Assembly: GCA_937981575.1 (NCBI GenBank)
Contig: CALJNR010000078.1
Location: forward strand, 1-58,587
Length of the DNA: 58,587 nucleotides
Origin: an uncultured Clostridia bacterium
GTDB taxonomy: Bacteria > Bacillota > Clostridia > Lachnospirales > Cellulosilyticaceae
Reading direction: 5' to 3'
Within the stretch, counting starts at the first letter, position 1. The number at the start of each line of letters is the position of its first letter. Both the position numbers and the translations under genes were made by a program. The notes below the pieces were generated by a model. That model had not been told where the DNA came from, searched no databases, and saw only the letters and a program-made list of their open reading frames with translations. Of the stretch, positions 26,541 through 35,860 are shown piece after piece.

Positions 26541-27653
26541 ATGGATGAGTATGTTTATATAAATGGAAAAAAGTACAGAAGAGGTTATACCACAGGGGCT
26601 TGTGCAGCTGCTGCTGCAAAAGCTGCTGCCTATATGCTAAAAACAGGAGAGTCCATTGAATCCATTGATTTAGAAACGCCAAAAGGCGTAGTCCTTTACC
26701 TCAAAATTGAAGATATTACAAGAAGTGAAGACTTTGTGCGGTGTGCTGTTCAAAAAGATGGCGGAGATGATATAGATGCTACCCACAAGGCTTATATCTA
26801 TGCAACTGTGAAATATAGTCAGCAAAGCTTGTTTCAAATCTTTGGAGGAAAAGGCGTTGGTATAGTTACAAAAAAGGGTTTGGGTCTTGAAGTTGGTGGT
26901 CCGGCCATTAATAAAACCCCAAGGGAAATGATTTTAAAAGAAGTGTCATTTATTCTTGGAGAACAGGGAGCAGATATCATCATTGAAGTACCGGAAGGGG
27001 AATCCATAGCCAAACGTACTTTTAATCCCCGCTTAGGCATAGAGGGGGGTATCTCTATTATTGGAACAACGGGGATAGTAGAGCCCATGTCGGATGAAGG
27101 CTGGAAAAAGTCACTGTCTCTAGAACTTGAAATGAAGTATCAGCAGGGTATGCAAGAGGTTATTTTTGTAAGCGGCAATCATGGAGAAAATTTTGTCAAA
27201 GAGGAACTAGGGCTAAAGGCAGAACACATTGTAAGAACCAGTAATTTTATAGGCTATATGCTTGATGAAGCAAAGCGTATCGGTTATCAAAAGATGCTCA
27301 TGGTCGGGCATCTTGGAAAGTATATTAAACTGGCAGCAGGCATTTTTCATACCCATAGCCATGTGGCTGACGCCAGAAGTGAGATACTTATAGCTAACCT
27401 TGCTTTAATGGGCGCGCCTTATGAGCTTCTGGAAAAAATAAGCGGGTGCCTCACAACAGAAGAAGCTATGGATTTTATAGCCCAGGCAGGATATGAAGAG
27501 GTTTATGGCATTCTAGCTGAGAAGTGTAAAAAGCGTGCTTTGATGCATGTAGGGGAACAAGCAATGGGTATAGAAGTTGTTCTTTTTTCACTAGACGGGA
27601 GAGTACTTGGAAAATCAGAAGAAGCAGATAGGCTGATGGAGGGATTTAAATGA
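26541..27653 (+). CDS. cbiD: Cobalt-precorrin-5B C1-methyltransferase
   Basis: This 370-residue S-adenosylmethionine-dependent enzyme methylates C1 in the anaerobic pathway. CbiD is not related to the other corrin methyltransferases and is a hallmark of the cobalt-early route. The signature near the N-terminus, RRGYTTGACAAAAAKAA, is clear. GGKGVGIVTKKGLGLEVGGPAIN and GHLGKYIKLAAGIFHTHS are also typical. It starts 10 bases after cbiC and overlaps cbiE by four bases (ATGA). Confidence 0.96.
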   Translation: MDEYVYINGKKYRRGYTTGACAAAAAKAAAYMLKTGESIESIDLETPKGVVLYLKIEDITRSEDFVRCAVQKDGGDDIDATHKAYIYATVKYSQQSLFQIFGGKGVGIVTKKGLGLEVGGPAINKTPREMILKEVSFILGEQGADIIIEVPEGESIAKRTFNPRLGIEGGISIIGTTGIVEPMSDEGWKKSLSLELEMKYQQGMQEVIFVSGNHGENFVKEELGLKAEHIVRTSNFIGYMLDEAKRIGYQKMLMVGHLGKYIKLAAGIFHTHSHVADARSEILIANLALMGAPYELLEKISGCLTTEEAMDFIAQAGYEEVYGILAEKCKKRALMHVGEQAMGIEVVLFSLDGRVLGKSEEADRLMEGFK

Positions 27654-28258
27654 TTTATGTTGTTGGGATTGGCCCGGGGGATGCGTGTTATTTAACCCGA
27701 AGGGCAGAAGAGGTTATCCAAAAAGCAGAAATTCTGATAGGGGCCGAGAGAAATATAGAGAGCATTCAAGGCTTTAAGGGAGAAAAAATAGAACTTAGAG
27801 AACTTAGTATGCTTGTAAAATATTTAGAATCTAATGGGCATAAAAACATAGCTGTTCTTGCCAGCGGCGATCCGCTTATTTATGGCATAGGTAAGTATCT
27901 AGCATCTCATATTGCCCATGATAAGCTTGAGGTTGTACCAGGAATAAGTGCCATTCAGTACCTGTTTTCAAGGATTCCTTTAGATATGAATGATTTGTAC
28001 ATGACAAGCAGCCATGGCAAATTTCCAGATTTTGACCGTGTTCTGTCTTATCCTAAAGTAGCCATGGTTACTGATCAGAGGATAGGCCCTTATGAGATAG
28101 CAACAGAAATCATGAAAAGAAACTTAAGCAAAATAATGATTATTGGAGAAAATCTTACGTATCCTGATGAAAAAATAGCTCCTTATTATCCAAAAGCGAT
28201 TAAAGCCGAAATGCAGTTTAAAAGAAATGTTGTGGTGATATTAGATGAAAAACAGTGA
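27650..28258 (+). CDS. cbiE: Cobalt-precorrin-7 C5-methyltransferase
   Basis: This 202-residue SAM-dependent methyltransferase of the tetrapyrrole methylase fold acts on C5. The N-terminal VVGIGPGDACYLTRRA is the canonical motif and VLASGDPLIYGIG the second. It is a stand-alone CbiE, with CbiT encoded separately by the next gene; in many bacteria the two are fused as CobL. The start overlaps the cbiD stop, and the last 14 bases overlap cbiT, indicating coupled translation. Confidence 0.93.
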   Translation: MIYVVGIGPGDACYLTRRAEEVIQKAEILIGAERNIESIQGFKGEKIELRELSMLVKYLESNGHKNIAVLASGDPLIYGIGKYLASHIAHDKLEVVPGISAIQYLFSRIPLDMNDLYMTSSHGKFPDFDRVLSYPKVAMVTDQRIGPYEIATEIMKRNLSKIMIIGENLTYPDEKIAPYYPKAIKAEMQFKRNVVVILDEKQ

Positions 28259-28814
28259 GTTTATTACAGGTGCTGTGCCTATAACAAAAGAAGAAGTAAG
28301 AGCTGTTGTCCTTAGTAAGCTTCAGCTTAAAGATAAAAAAACGTTTGTTGATATTGGAGCAGGAACAGGAAGTGTCAGCGTTGAGGCGGCAGCCACCTAC
28401 CCGCAGCTTGAGGTTATTGCCATTGAGCACCATAGAGAAGCCGCAAAACTTATCCAAAAAAATAAAGAAAAGTTTAGACTTAATAATATAAAAATAATCG
28501 AAGATCGTGCACCCATTCCCCTATCCCAAACGGCAGATGCCGTTTTTATTGGAGGAACAGACGGTGCTCTTCAGGAGATCATTGAGTGGAGCTATGACTT
28601 GCTAACAGAAGGGGGAATGCTTGCTGCAAATTTTTTGCTGATTGATCATTTTTACGAAGCATTAAGGCTGCTTAAGACAGGATCATTTACCCAGATAGAG
28701 GCGAGTATGCTGAGCATCTGCAAATTAGAACCACTGGGAAAAGGTGAATATTTCAAACCCCTTAACCCTATTTATTTATTGTCGTGCAGTAAGGAGGGGA
28801 AAAAGAATGAATAA
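28245..28814 (+). CDS. cbiT: Cobalt-precorrin-6B C15-methyltransferase (decarboxylating)
   Basis: This 189-residue Rossmann-type SAM methyltransferase methylates C15 and decarboxylates the C12 acetate side chain. Motif I is [16 protein letters not shown], preceded by the family N-terminus [25 protein letters not shown] and [10 protein letters not shown] follow. The start overlaps cbiE by 14 bases. The product probably works with CbiE as the unfused equivalent of CobL. The end overlaps the ribosome binding region of cbiF. Confidence 0.93.
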   Translation: MKNSEFITGAVPITKEEVRAVVLSKLQLKDKKTFVDIGAGTGSVSVEAAATYPQLEVIAIEHHREAAKLIQKNKEKFRLNNIKIIEDRAPIPLSQTADAVFIGGTDGALQEIIEWSYDLLTEGGMLAANFLLIDHFYEALRLLKTGSFTQIEASMLSICKLEPLGKGEYFKPLNPIYLLSCSKEGKKNE

Positions 28815-29559
28815 AATACATTTTGTAGGAGCAGGTCCTGGAGATAAGGAACTCATTACATTAAAGGGACATAAACATTTAAGTGAAGCCGATATAGTAA
28901 TTTATGCGGGTTCACTTGTAAACCCAGAGCTTTTGGAATACTGCAAAGAAGGCTGTGAGATTTATGATAGCGCCTCAATGAACCTTGATGAAATTATAGC
29001 TGTAATGAAGCGGGGAACGGAGGAAAATAAAAAGGTTGTAAGGCTGCAAACCGGAGACTTTTCAATTTATGGATCTATCCGCGAACAGGCAGAAGAGCTT
29101 AGTAAGCTAAATATTGCATATGACTGTACCCCAGGGGTCAGTTCCTTTTTGGGAGCAGCTTCAGCGCTGGGAGTTGAATATACCGTGCCAGAAGTATCGC
29201 AAAGTGTCATCATTACACGGGCAGAAGGCAGAACCCCTGTCCCGCCAAAAGAATCACTTCAGTCTTTTGCAGCACATCAGACTTCCATGGTTATCTTTTT
29301 ATCAGTTCAGATGATAGGAAAAGTAGTTAAGCAGCTGATTGAAGGGGGATACCCGGAAGATACAGACATTGCTGTTGTTTATAAAGCGACATGGCAGGAT
29401 GAAAAGATTATAAAAGGAGCATTAAAAGATATTGAAGACAAAGTCAAAGAAAATGGTATTCACAAAACAGCCCTCATTATGGTAGGCAGATTTTTGGGCA
29501 GTGAATATAAGTATTCTAAGCTGTATGACAAGGATTTTTCCCATGAATACAGAAGTTAA
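28807..29559 (+). CDS. cbiF: Cobalt-precorrin-4 C11-methyltransferase
   Basis: This 250-residue tetrapyrrole methylase methylates C11. [35 protein letters not shown] and [16 protein letters not shown] are the family motifs. I use the ATG at 28807, which follows AAGGAGGGGA by six bases. Longer in-frame starts upstream run into cbiT and would add a stretch not found in the family. The 3' end overlaps cbiG by 17 bases. Confidence 0.95.
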   Translation: MNKIHFVGAGPGDKELITLKGHKHLSEADIVIYAGSLVNPELLEYCKEGCEIYDSASMNLDEIIAVMKRGTEENKKVVRLQTGDFSIYGSIREQAEELSKLNIAYDCTPGVSSFLGAASALGVEYTVPEVSQSVIITRAEGRTPVPPKESLQSFAAHQTSMVIFLSVQMIGKVVKQLIEGGYPEDTDIAVVYKATWQDEKIIKGALKDIEDKVKENGIHKTALIMVGRFLGSEYKYSKLYDKDFSHEYRS

Positions 29560-30586
29560 AACAGCAGTTATAGCTGTCACACAAAGTGGAAAAGAACTTG
29601 CAAAAAAATTGAGGGAAAAATTGGGCTATGGAGACATTTATGTAACTACTAAGCTGCTAGAAGAGGGAACCCTAGCTATATACCCAGACCTTAAGGCGCT
29701 TACAGGCAGGCTTGTTAAAGAATATGAGGCACTTGTTTTCATTATGGCAGCAGGGATTGCAGTAAGAATGATTGCGCCTTATGTTGAAGATAAGCTCAAA
29801 GACCCTGCAGTTATCGTAATGGATGAAAAAGGGAAAAATGTGATCAGCCTTCTTAGCGGGCATATGGGCGGAGCTAATGCTATGACCATGAGAATAAGCA
29901 AGCTTTTAGAAGCACATCCTGTCATTACAACAGCTACGGACGTCAATGAAAAATCAGCGCTGGATAATATAATCAGAGACTTGGACGCCTCGGTTTCAGA
30001 TTTAAAAGCATCAGTTAAAAGGATCAATTACAGTTTAGTTCATGGTGAAAAAGTAGGCTTATATATGGAGCGTGATTATCAGATTGATACCAGAGGCTTT
30101 ATTTTACTCAAAAACCTAGAGGCAAAACGGATCGAGGAGATGGCACATGTTGTCTGTATTACTTCCAAATGCAAACTTCCTATTAGTGATGAAGCATGCA
30201 TTAAGATCGTTCCAAAAGATTTAGTAATTGGAATTGGATGTAGAAAAAATACGCCGAAGGAGCTGCTTCAAAAAAGCTTTGATGACTTTCTTAAAAGCCA
30301 TAATATAGATGTAAGAGCAGTCAAGATGATTGCAAGCATTGATATCAAGGGAGAGGAACCAGCAATCACAGCGCTCGCAGATGCGCTTGGTGTTCCTTTC
30401 AAGACTGTCTCACAGAATGATGTTCGAAGTGTTGAGCATCTCTTTGAAAAATCAGAATTTGTAAAGAAAAGTATTGGTGTTTACAATGTAGCAGCGCCGG
30501 CTGCTTATTTGCTTAGCGGTAATTTGTATATACCTAAACATAAATATCAAGGCATTACTTTTGCAGTAGGGAGGGTACACAAATGA
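29543..30586 (+). CDS. cbiG: Cobalt-precorrin-5A hydrolase
   Basis: This 347-residue enzyme opens the delta-lactone of cobalt-precorrin-5A and releases acetaldehyde, the step that contracts the ring. The N-terminal domain has [20 protein letters not shown] and [15 protein letters not shown]. The C-terminal domain has [11 protein letters not shown] and [12 protein letters not shown]. The ATG at 29543 lies inside the cbiF end with AAGGA eight bases upstream. Earlier in-frame starts would overlap cbiF further. The end overlaps cbiH by four bases. Confidence 0.95.
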   Translation: MNTEVKTAVIAVTQSGKELAKKLREKLGYGDIYVTTKLLEEGTLAIYPDLKALTGRLVKEYEALVFIMAAGIAVRMIAPYVEDKLKDPAVIVMDEKGKNVISLLSGHMGGANAMTMRISKLLEAHPVITTATDVNEKSALDNIIRDLDASVSDLKASVKRINYSLVHGEKVGLYMERDYQIDTRGFILLKNLEAKRIEEMAHVVCITSKCKLPISDEACIKIVPKDLVIGIGCRKNTPKELLQKSFDDFLKSHNIDVRAVKMIASIDIKGEEPAITALADALGVPFKTVSQNDVRSVEHLFEKSEFVKKSIGVYNVAAPAAYLLSGNLYIPKHKYQGITFAVGRVHK

Positions 30587-31308
30587 TCTACGTAATAGGG
30601 ATAGGACCAGGCGCAAAAGAAACTATGACGCTGGAAGCCGTAAGGGCACTTGAAGAGGCCGAAGTGATTGTGGGATACAAAACGTATATTCATTTAATTG
30701 AAGATTTTATTACAGGAAAAGAAGTCCTGAAAAATGGGATGCGTCAAGAAGTAGACAGGTGCAAAATGGCAGTTGAATATGCGAGGGCCGGCAAAAAGGT
30801 AGCTGTTGTAAGCAGCGGAGACAGCGGGATCTATGGGATGGCAGGACTAGTTCTGGAGCTTGCAGCAAAAGAAGAGATGGATATTCCTGTTAAAGTGGTG
30901 CCAGGAATTACAGCCAGCATTGCAGGAGCCAGCCTCTTAGGGGCACCACTCATGCATGATTTCTGCCATATCAGTTTAAGCGACCTTTTAACCCCATGGG
31001 AAGTTATTGAGAAAAGACTGAAACTAGCGGCGGAAGCTGACTTTGTTATCTGCCTTTACAACCCAAGGAGTAAAGGCAGAAGCGGACATCTTGAAAAGGC
31101 TTTTCAGATTATGTCTGAATTTAAAGAGCCTGATACGCCAGTAGGTATCGTAAAAGATGTAGGAAGACCAGAGGAAAAGAAAGTGATTCTTAAATACAAA
31201 GATATGGATTATGAAAGTGTCGACATGACCACCGTTGTGATTATAGGCAACAAGTCTACATTTACCCATAAAGAAATGATGATTACGCCAAGGGGTTATT
31301 TGTTATGA
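30583..31308 (+). CDS. cbiH: Cobalt-precorrin-3B C17-methyltransferase
   Basis: This 241-residue tetrapyrrole methylase methylates C17 and drives ring contraction with lactone formation. [32 protein letters not shown] and ADFVICLYNPRSKGR are CbiH/CobJ motifs. The length is that of the simple form, without the extra C-terminal domain found in some CbiH60 proteins. It is coupled by ATGA overlaps to cbiG before it and cbiJ after it. Confidence 0.95.
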   Translation: MIYVIGIGPGAKETMTLEAVRALEEAEVIVGYKTYIHLIEDFITGKEVLKNGMRQEVDRCKMAVEYARAGKKVAVVSSGDSGIYGMAGLVLELAAKEEMDIPVKVVPGITASIAGASLLGAPLMHDFCHISLSDLLTPWEVIEKRLKLAAEADFVICLYNPRSKGRSGHLEKAFQIMSEFKEPDTPVGIVKDVGRPEEKKVILKYKDMDYESVDMTTVVIIGNKSTFTHKEMMITPRGYLL

Positions 31309-32054
31309 TTTTAGTTTTAGGCGGAACATCAGACAGTCTTCGAATCTGTGAGTTTTTAAACAAGCTCGGAGCCCATTATAAAGTTTCTGTTACAACAGAG
31401 TATGGGAAAAGCTTATCGCTTAAATGCACTGAGCATGTTATCTTAAAAGCTTTAGATCTTAACGAAATGACAGCACTTATTCGAGATGAAAAGATCGATA
31501 AAATCATTGATGCCACGCATCCCTATGCGGTAGAAGTGTCCAAAACGGCTACCCTGGCGGCCAAAATGCAAGGCATCAGTTATGTACGTTATGAAAGAAA
31601 ATCACTTCTTAAAGATGTGTACTATGAGAAAATGTATTTAGCAGATACCCTGGAAGAAGCGGCAAGCCTTGCAGATCAAATGGGAAACCGTATTTTTTTA
31701 GGAACGGGCAGCAAAAATCTGGAGGAATACTGGAATCGGCTAAAGCATAAAGTGCTGTTTGCCAGAATTCTGCCGACAAGTAAGGTTATCAGTCTTTGCG
31801 AAGCGATTGGATTTGCAGCAGATCAGATCGTTGCAATGAAAGGGCCTTTTAGTACCAGAATGAATGAGGTGCTTTTTAAAGATTATGAAATTGACGTAGT
31901 GATTACCAAGGAAAGCGGCAAGGAAGGTGGCTTTTTGGAAAAGATCGAAGCCTGTAGGAAGCTGGATATTCCGGTTATTGTTTTGCGGCGAAGTTCACTT
32001 ATATACCCTTACGTAGTTCATAAAATAGAGGATGTTTTAAAAGCCCCATCATAA
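31305..32054 (+). CDS. cbiJ: Cobalt-precorrin-6A reductase
   Basis: This 249-residue NAD(P)H-dependent reductase converts cobalt-precorrin-6A to 6B. The N-terminal LVLGGTSDSLRICEFLN, DATHPYAVEVSKTA and the C-terminal VVITKESGKEGGFLEKIEA are family motifs. It overlaps cbiH by four bases. A 115-base gap without clear structure separates it from cbiK. Confidence 0.94.
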   Translation: MILVLGGTSDSLRICEFLNKLGAHYKVSVTTEYGKSLSLKCTEHVILKALDLNEMTALIRDEKIDKIIDATHPYAVEVSKTATLAAKMQGISYVRYERKSLLKDVYYEKMYLADTLEEAASLADQMGNRIFLGTGSKNLEEYWNRLKHKVLFARILPTSKVISLCEAIGFAADQIVAMKGPFSTRMNEVLFKDYEIDVVITKESGKEGGFLEKIEACRKLDIPVIVLRRSSLIYPYVVHKIEDVLKAPS

Positions 32055-32169
32055 AGCATGATGTCATGTTGAAGTATTGAGGGACTTTAATTGACTTGCA
32101 AGTGGCAGATGTTATTAAAAAGATGATAGAGCGCATCAACATATGATGCAGAAGATAGGAGCATAGACA

Positions 32170-32946
32170 ATGAAAAAAGCAGTTTTGGTTGTAAGTTTTG
32201 GAACCAGCTATGAAGATACAAGGCGTAAGACAATAGATGTCTGTGAAGAGAGGATTAAAGAAGCCCTAAGTGGCTTCGACTTTTTTAGAGCCTATACATC
32301 AACAATGATTATTAATAAATTGGCAAAAAGAGATCAGATGCATATTGATACGCCAAGAGAAGCACTTAGTAAAGTTTATGAGCTTGGTTATGATGAGGTT
32401 CTCATTCAATCCTTACATATCATATGCGGAGATGAATATGATAAATTAAGGGAACATATTGCAGAATTTGAAGGCAAGTTCAGTAAGCTGAGTGTAGGAA
32501 GACCCCTGCTTACAACGATTGAGGACTATCAGGCGGCAGTTAAGGCTGTGAGGTTTGATCTTCCCAAGCTGAAAGAAGATGAGGCAATCGTTTTTATGGG
32601 ACACGGTACAACACATCCTGTATTTAGTGCGTACTGCGCTTTGGAGTATGCATTTAAAGAGCAGAACATTAATGCCTATGTAGGAACAGTAGAAGGGTAT
32701 CCAATGATAGAAAATGTGATAGACAGGCTGAAAGAAGATCAGATTCATACAGTCTATTTGATTCCTTTTATGCTGGTAGCCGGCGATCATGCTATTAATG
32801 ATATGGCAAGCGATGAAGAAGATTCATGGAAAACACTTCTGATAGAAAGTGGTATTAACGTGCATATTATTCTTAAAGGGCTTGGAGAAAATCCTGAAAT
32901 TCAAAGGTTGTTTGTTGAACATGCAAAAGAGAGTGTGGGGATATAG
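32170..32946 (+). CDS. cbiK: Anaerobic sirohydrochlorin cobaltochelatase
   Basis: This 258-residue ATP-independent class II chelatase inserts cobalt into sirohydrochlorin, the committed step of the cobalt-early route. The two metal-binding histidines of Salmonella CbiK, His145 and His207, fall at the same numbers here (FMGHGTTHP and AGDHAINDM). Glu175 in GTVEGYP is also kept. No signal peptide is present, so this is the cytoplasmic form. Its substrate requires a precorrin-2 dehydrogenase not encoded in the window. Confidence 0.96.
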   Translation: MKKAVLVVSFGTSYEDTRRKTIDVCEERIKEALSGFDFFRAYTSTMIINKLAKRDQMHIDTPREALSKVYELGYDEVLIQSLHIICGDEYDKLREHIAEFEGKFSKLSVGRPLLTTIEDYQAAVKAVRFDLPKLKEDEAIVFMGHGTTHPVFSAYCALEYAFKEQNINAYVGTVEGYPMIENVIDRLKEDQIHTVYLIPFMLVAGDHAINDMASDEEDSWKTLLIESGINVHIILKGLGENPEIQRLFVEHAKESVGI

Positions 32947-32966
32947 AGGATAAGGAGGCAACTAAG

Positions 32967-33689
32967 ATGGCTAAGTTTTATGGGATCGGAGTAGGGCCGG
33001 GAGACAGTAAGCTTCTGACCTTGAAAGCGGCAGAAGTATTAAAGCAGTTAGATATTCTCTATACACCTGAGGCGGAAAAGGATGGAGGAAGTCTTGCATT
33101 GGAGATTGCTAAGCCGCATTTTAGCGGAGAACTTGAGATTAAGTATAGACATTTTCCAATGAGTTTTAATCAAGGGGACAAGGAAAGTAAATGGGAAGCG
33201 GTAGCAAAGGAAGTTATTGAAGATGTAAAAAGAGGCAGGGATGTAGGGTTTATTACGCTGGGAGACCCTATGATTTACAGTACTTATGTTTATATTATGG
33301 AAAAACTTATTAATCAGATAGAAGTAGAAACGATAGCCGGCATCTCCTCATTTTCTAATATTGCTGCCAGTCAGAACCTGCCTTTAGTGATGGATAAGGA
33401 GCCGCTTGTTGTGCTGCCCTGTACGGCTGATGAAAGCGTAATAGATGACGCAATGAAAAAGTACAGCTGTTTGGTTTTAATGAAGGTGTACAAGAGATTT
33501 GAGATGATTAGAGAAAAGCTTGAAAAGCATGGACTGGTAGACTATGCCGTACTTGTCAGCAATTCTTCTCAAGGGTCAGAAAAGGTTTATAAAAATCTTA
33601 GAGAAATAAAGAGCAGTGAAAAAATTTCTTATTTTTCTACGATACTAGTTAATAAGCAGTATGGCAGTAAGAATAAAGATAATGACTAG
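32967..33689 (+). CDS. cbiL: Cobalt-factor-II C20-methyltransferase
   Basis: This 240-residue tetrapyrrole methylase methylates C20 of cobalt-factor II. KFYGIGVGPGDSKLLTLKA and GFITLGDPMIYSTYVYI are diagnostic. TIAGISSFSNIAA is the third motif. AAGGAGG lies ten bases before the ATG. With CbiK just upstream, the first two steps specific for cobalt corrinoids are adjacent, while the later ring steps lie 5' of them. A ten-base gap links it to hemA. Confidence 0.95.
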   Translation: MAKFYGIGVGPGDSKLLTLKAAEVLKQLDILYTPEAEKDGGSLALEIAKPHFSGELEIKYRHFPMSFNQGDKESKWEAVAKEVIEDVKRGRDVGFITLGDPMIYSTYVYIMEKLINQIEVETIAGISSFSNIAASQNLPLVMDKEPLVVLPCTADESVIDDAMKKYSCLVLMKVYKRFEMIREKLEKHGLVDYAVLVSNSSQGSEKVYKNLREIKSSEKISYFSTILVNKQYGSKNKDND

Positions 33690-33698
33690 GAGGCAGTT

Positions 33699-34931
33699 AT
33701 GCAGTTAGGTGTTGTAGGCGTTAATCATCTATGTCCCATTCATATTAGAGAAAAAGTATCTTTTACGCATTCTCAAAAGATAAAGACACTTCATCAGCTA
33801 AAAACTCAAGGTTTTCAGGAAGTTGCTCTTTTATCCACCTGCAACCGTACAGAAATTTATGTTTGGGACGAGGATATTGATGAAAAGATGGAGCATCTGG
33901 AAGCTTTTTACCAAAGTTATTTAACTAAAGAAGAAATAGATCATTATTTAATCTGTAAAAAAGGTAAAAGAGCTGCTAAGCATTTGTATTATGTAGCAGC
34001 GGGGCTTGATTCTATAGTCATTGGAGAAGATCAGATTTTAGGGCAGGTTAAAGAAGCTCAGGAAATGGCAGCAGCAGAAAATACAAGCGGCAAAATGCTG
34101 AATAAAGTTTTTAGAGAAGCCATCGGCACAGCAAAGACTATTAAGCATTCACTAAAAATTTCAGAAAACCCTTTATCTATAAGCTACATAGCTGTAAAAT
34201 TCCTGAAAGAAAAGATGGGGAGCTTGCTGCATAAACGGGTACTGATTATCGGAGCCGGCAAGATGAGCCAGCTTGTGATTAAATATTTACTGGAGGAAAA
34301 TCCAGAAGTTATTTATGTATCCAACAGAAGCCATACAAGGGCAGTGGAAGTGGGGGAAGAATACGAACATGTGTCCCCAATAACTTATGGGGAACGCTAC
34401 AATCTTATAAGTGATGTAGATGCAGTGATCTGTGCAACAGCATCTCCTCATATTGTTTTGCAGAAAGAAGCTATGCCCATTATGCCTCATAAACTTTACA
34501 TGATTGACATTGCACTTCCAAGAGACATAGACCCTAGAATTGCAGAAATGTCAAATGTAGAGCTGTATGACATAGATGATCTAAAGGCCGTAAGCGAAAA
34601 GAATAATCAAAAACGTAAGGAGCTTTCCAAGGCAGCTAAAGACATCATTAAAGATAAAATGCAGGAGCTTTCATGGTGGGCTGAGCTTACAACAGTTGAT
34701 CATATCCTTAAACTTTTAGAAGAGAAAAAAAGCCAAGTGAAGCAGGATGCTTTGGATTCTATTTATAGAAAGACAGATTTATCGGAAAGAGATAAGAAAA
34801 TGATTGAGAAGGTGTTAGGGGCCGCCTTAAGGAATCTGGTAAGTACACCTACAGCTAATCTCAAGAAAATTAAAGACAAAGAGCAAAGAGATTATTATGC
34901 AAAGGTTATTGAAGATTTATTTGAGCTATAG
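33699..34931 (+). CDS. hemA: Glutamyl-tRNA reductase
   Basis: This 410-residue NADPH-dependent enzyme reduces glutamyl-tRNA to glutamate-1-semialdehyde, the first committed tetrapyrrole step. The catalytic Cys48 is in STCNRTEIY. GLDSIVIGEDQILGQVKEA, the NADPH site VLIIGAGKMSQL and a helical C-terminal dimerisation domain follow. The length is that of HemA alone, so no precorrin-2 dehydrogenase is fused to it. TAGGAGG precedes the ATG. Sitting inside the riboswitch-controlled series, it ties aminolevulinate supply to B12 demand. Confidence 0.97.
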   Translation: MQLGVVGVNHLCPIHIREKVSFTHSQKIKTLHQLKTQGFQEVALLSTCNRTEIYVWDEDIDEKMEHLEAFYQSYLTKEEIDHYLICKKGKRAAKHLYYVAAGLDSIVIGEDQILGQVKEAQEMAAAENTSGKMLNKVFREAIGTAKTIKHSLKISENPLSISYIAVKFLKEKMGSLLHKRVLIIGAGKMSQLVIKYLLEENPEVIYVSNRSHTRAVEVGEEYEHVSPITYGERYNLISDVDAVICATASPHIVLQKEAMPIMPHKLYMIDIALPRDIDPRIAEMSNVELYDIDDLKAVSEKNNQKRKELSKAAKDIIKDKMQELSWWAELTTVDHILKLLEEKKSQVKQDALDSIYRKTDLSERDKKMIEKVLGAALRNLVSTPTANLKKIKDKEQRDYYAKVIEDLFEL

Positions 34932-34954
34932 GCTTTGGAAAGAAGGAGTGCCTG

Positions 34955-35860
34955 ATGAAAAAAATAGTTGGAACAAGAGGAAGCAAACTTGCACTGACTC
35001 AGACCCAGTGGGTTATTTGTGAACTAGAAAAGCATCATCCGGATATCATATTTGAGATACAGGTTATTAAAACAAAGGGAGATATTATTCAAGACAGGCC
35101 CTTAGATAAGATTGGGGAAAAGGGGCTTTTTACAAAGGAAATAGAAGAAAAACTACTAAGTAAAGAGATTGACTTAGCAGTGCACAGTATGAAGGATATG
35201 CCGTCTTCTCTTCCAGAAGGGCTGAAGTTTTCTTATGTTCCTAAAAGAGAAGATGCAAGAGATATACTCGTCTTAAACAAAGGGTACCAAAGTCTCGAAG
35301 ATCTGCCCCAAGGGGCTAGAATAGGAACCGGAAGCAAGCGCAGAAGGTATCAGCTTCTAAAGCATAGACCTGACCTTTGTATTGAACCTATTAGAGGGAA
35401 TGTAGATACTAGAATCCGCAAAATGAAGGAAGAGGCGCTGGATGGGATTGTTCTGGCAGCTGCAGGACTTCATCGATTGGGGCTAAATGAAGTCATCAGC
35501 TGTTATCTTCCGGTTGATATGCTGCTTCCATCCCCAGCTCAAGGTGCCTTAGCCATTGAAGTGCGTAAGGATGATCAGGAAACCGAACAGCTCCTTGAAC
35601 CTCTTCATGATTTAGTAACAGAAGTGCAGATTAAAGCTGAAAGAGCTTTTTTACATGCTATAAACGGGGGCTGTCATATGCCGGTTGGGGCTTATTGCAG
35701 CGTTCATGAAGAGACTATTATGCTGCATGCTTTATATGGAGACGGAGAAGGAAAAAAACTGCTCTTTATGTCCGAAGAAGGAACAGTAAGTCAGGCAGAA
35801 GAAATAGGACGCACGCTTGCAAATAAGATGTTAAAGGAGTTTAAAGGCGATGAAAGGTAA
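34955..35860 (+). CDS. hemC: Hydroxymethylbilane synthase
   Basis: This 301-residue porphobilinogen deaminase assembles four porphobilinogens into hydroxymethylbilane. GTRGSKLALTQTQ is the N-terminal motif. Asp81 in HSMKDMP is the catalytic acid and Cys240 in NGGCHMPVG carries the dipyrromethane cofactor. IRGNVDTRIRK is also conserved. It starts 23 bases after hemA and overlaps the cobA-hemD fusion by 11 bases. Confidence 0.97.
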   Translation: MKKIVGTRGSKLALTQTQWVICELEKHHPDIIFEIQVIKTKGDIIQDRPLDKIGEKGLFTKEIEEKLLSKEIDLAVHSMKDMPSSLPEGLKFSYVPKREDARDILVLNKGYQSLEDLPQGARIGTGSKRRRYQLLKHRPDLCIEPIRGNVDTRIRKMKEEALDGIVLAAAGLHRLGLNEVISCYLPVDMLLPSPAQGALAIEVRKDDQETEQLLEPLHDLVTEVQIKAERAFLHAINGGCHMPVGAYCSVHEETIMLHALYGDGEGKKLLFMSEEGTVSQAEEIGRTLANKMLKEFKGDER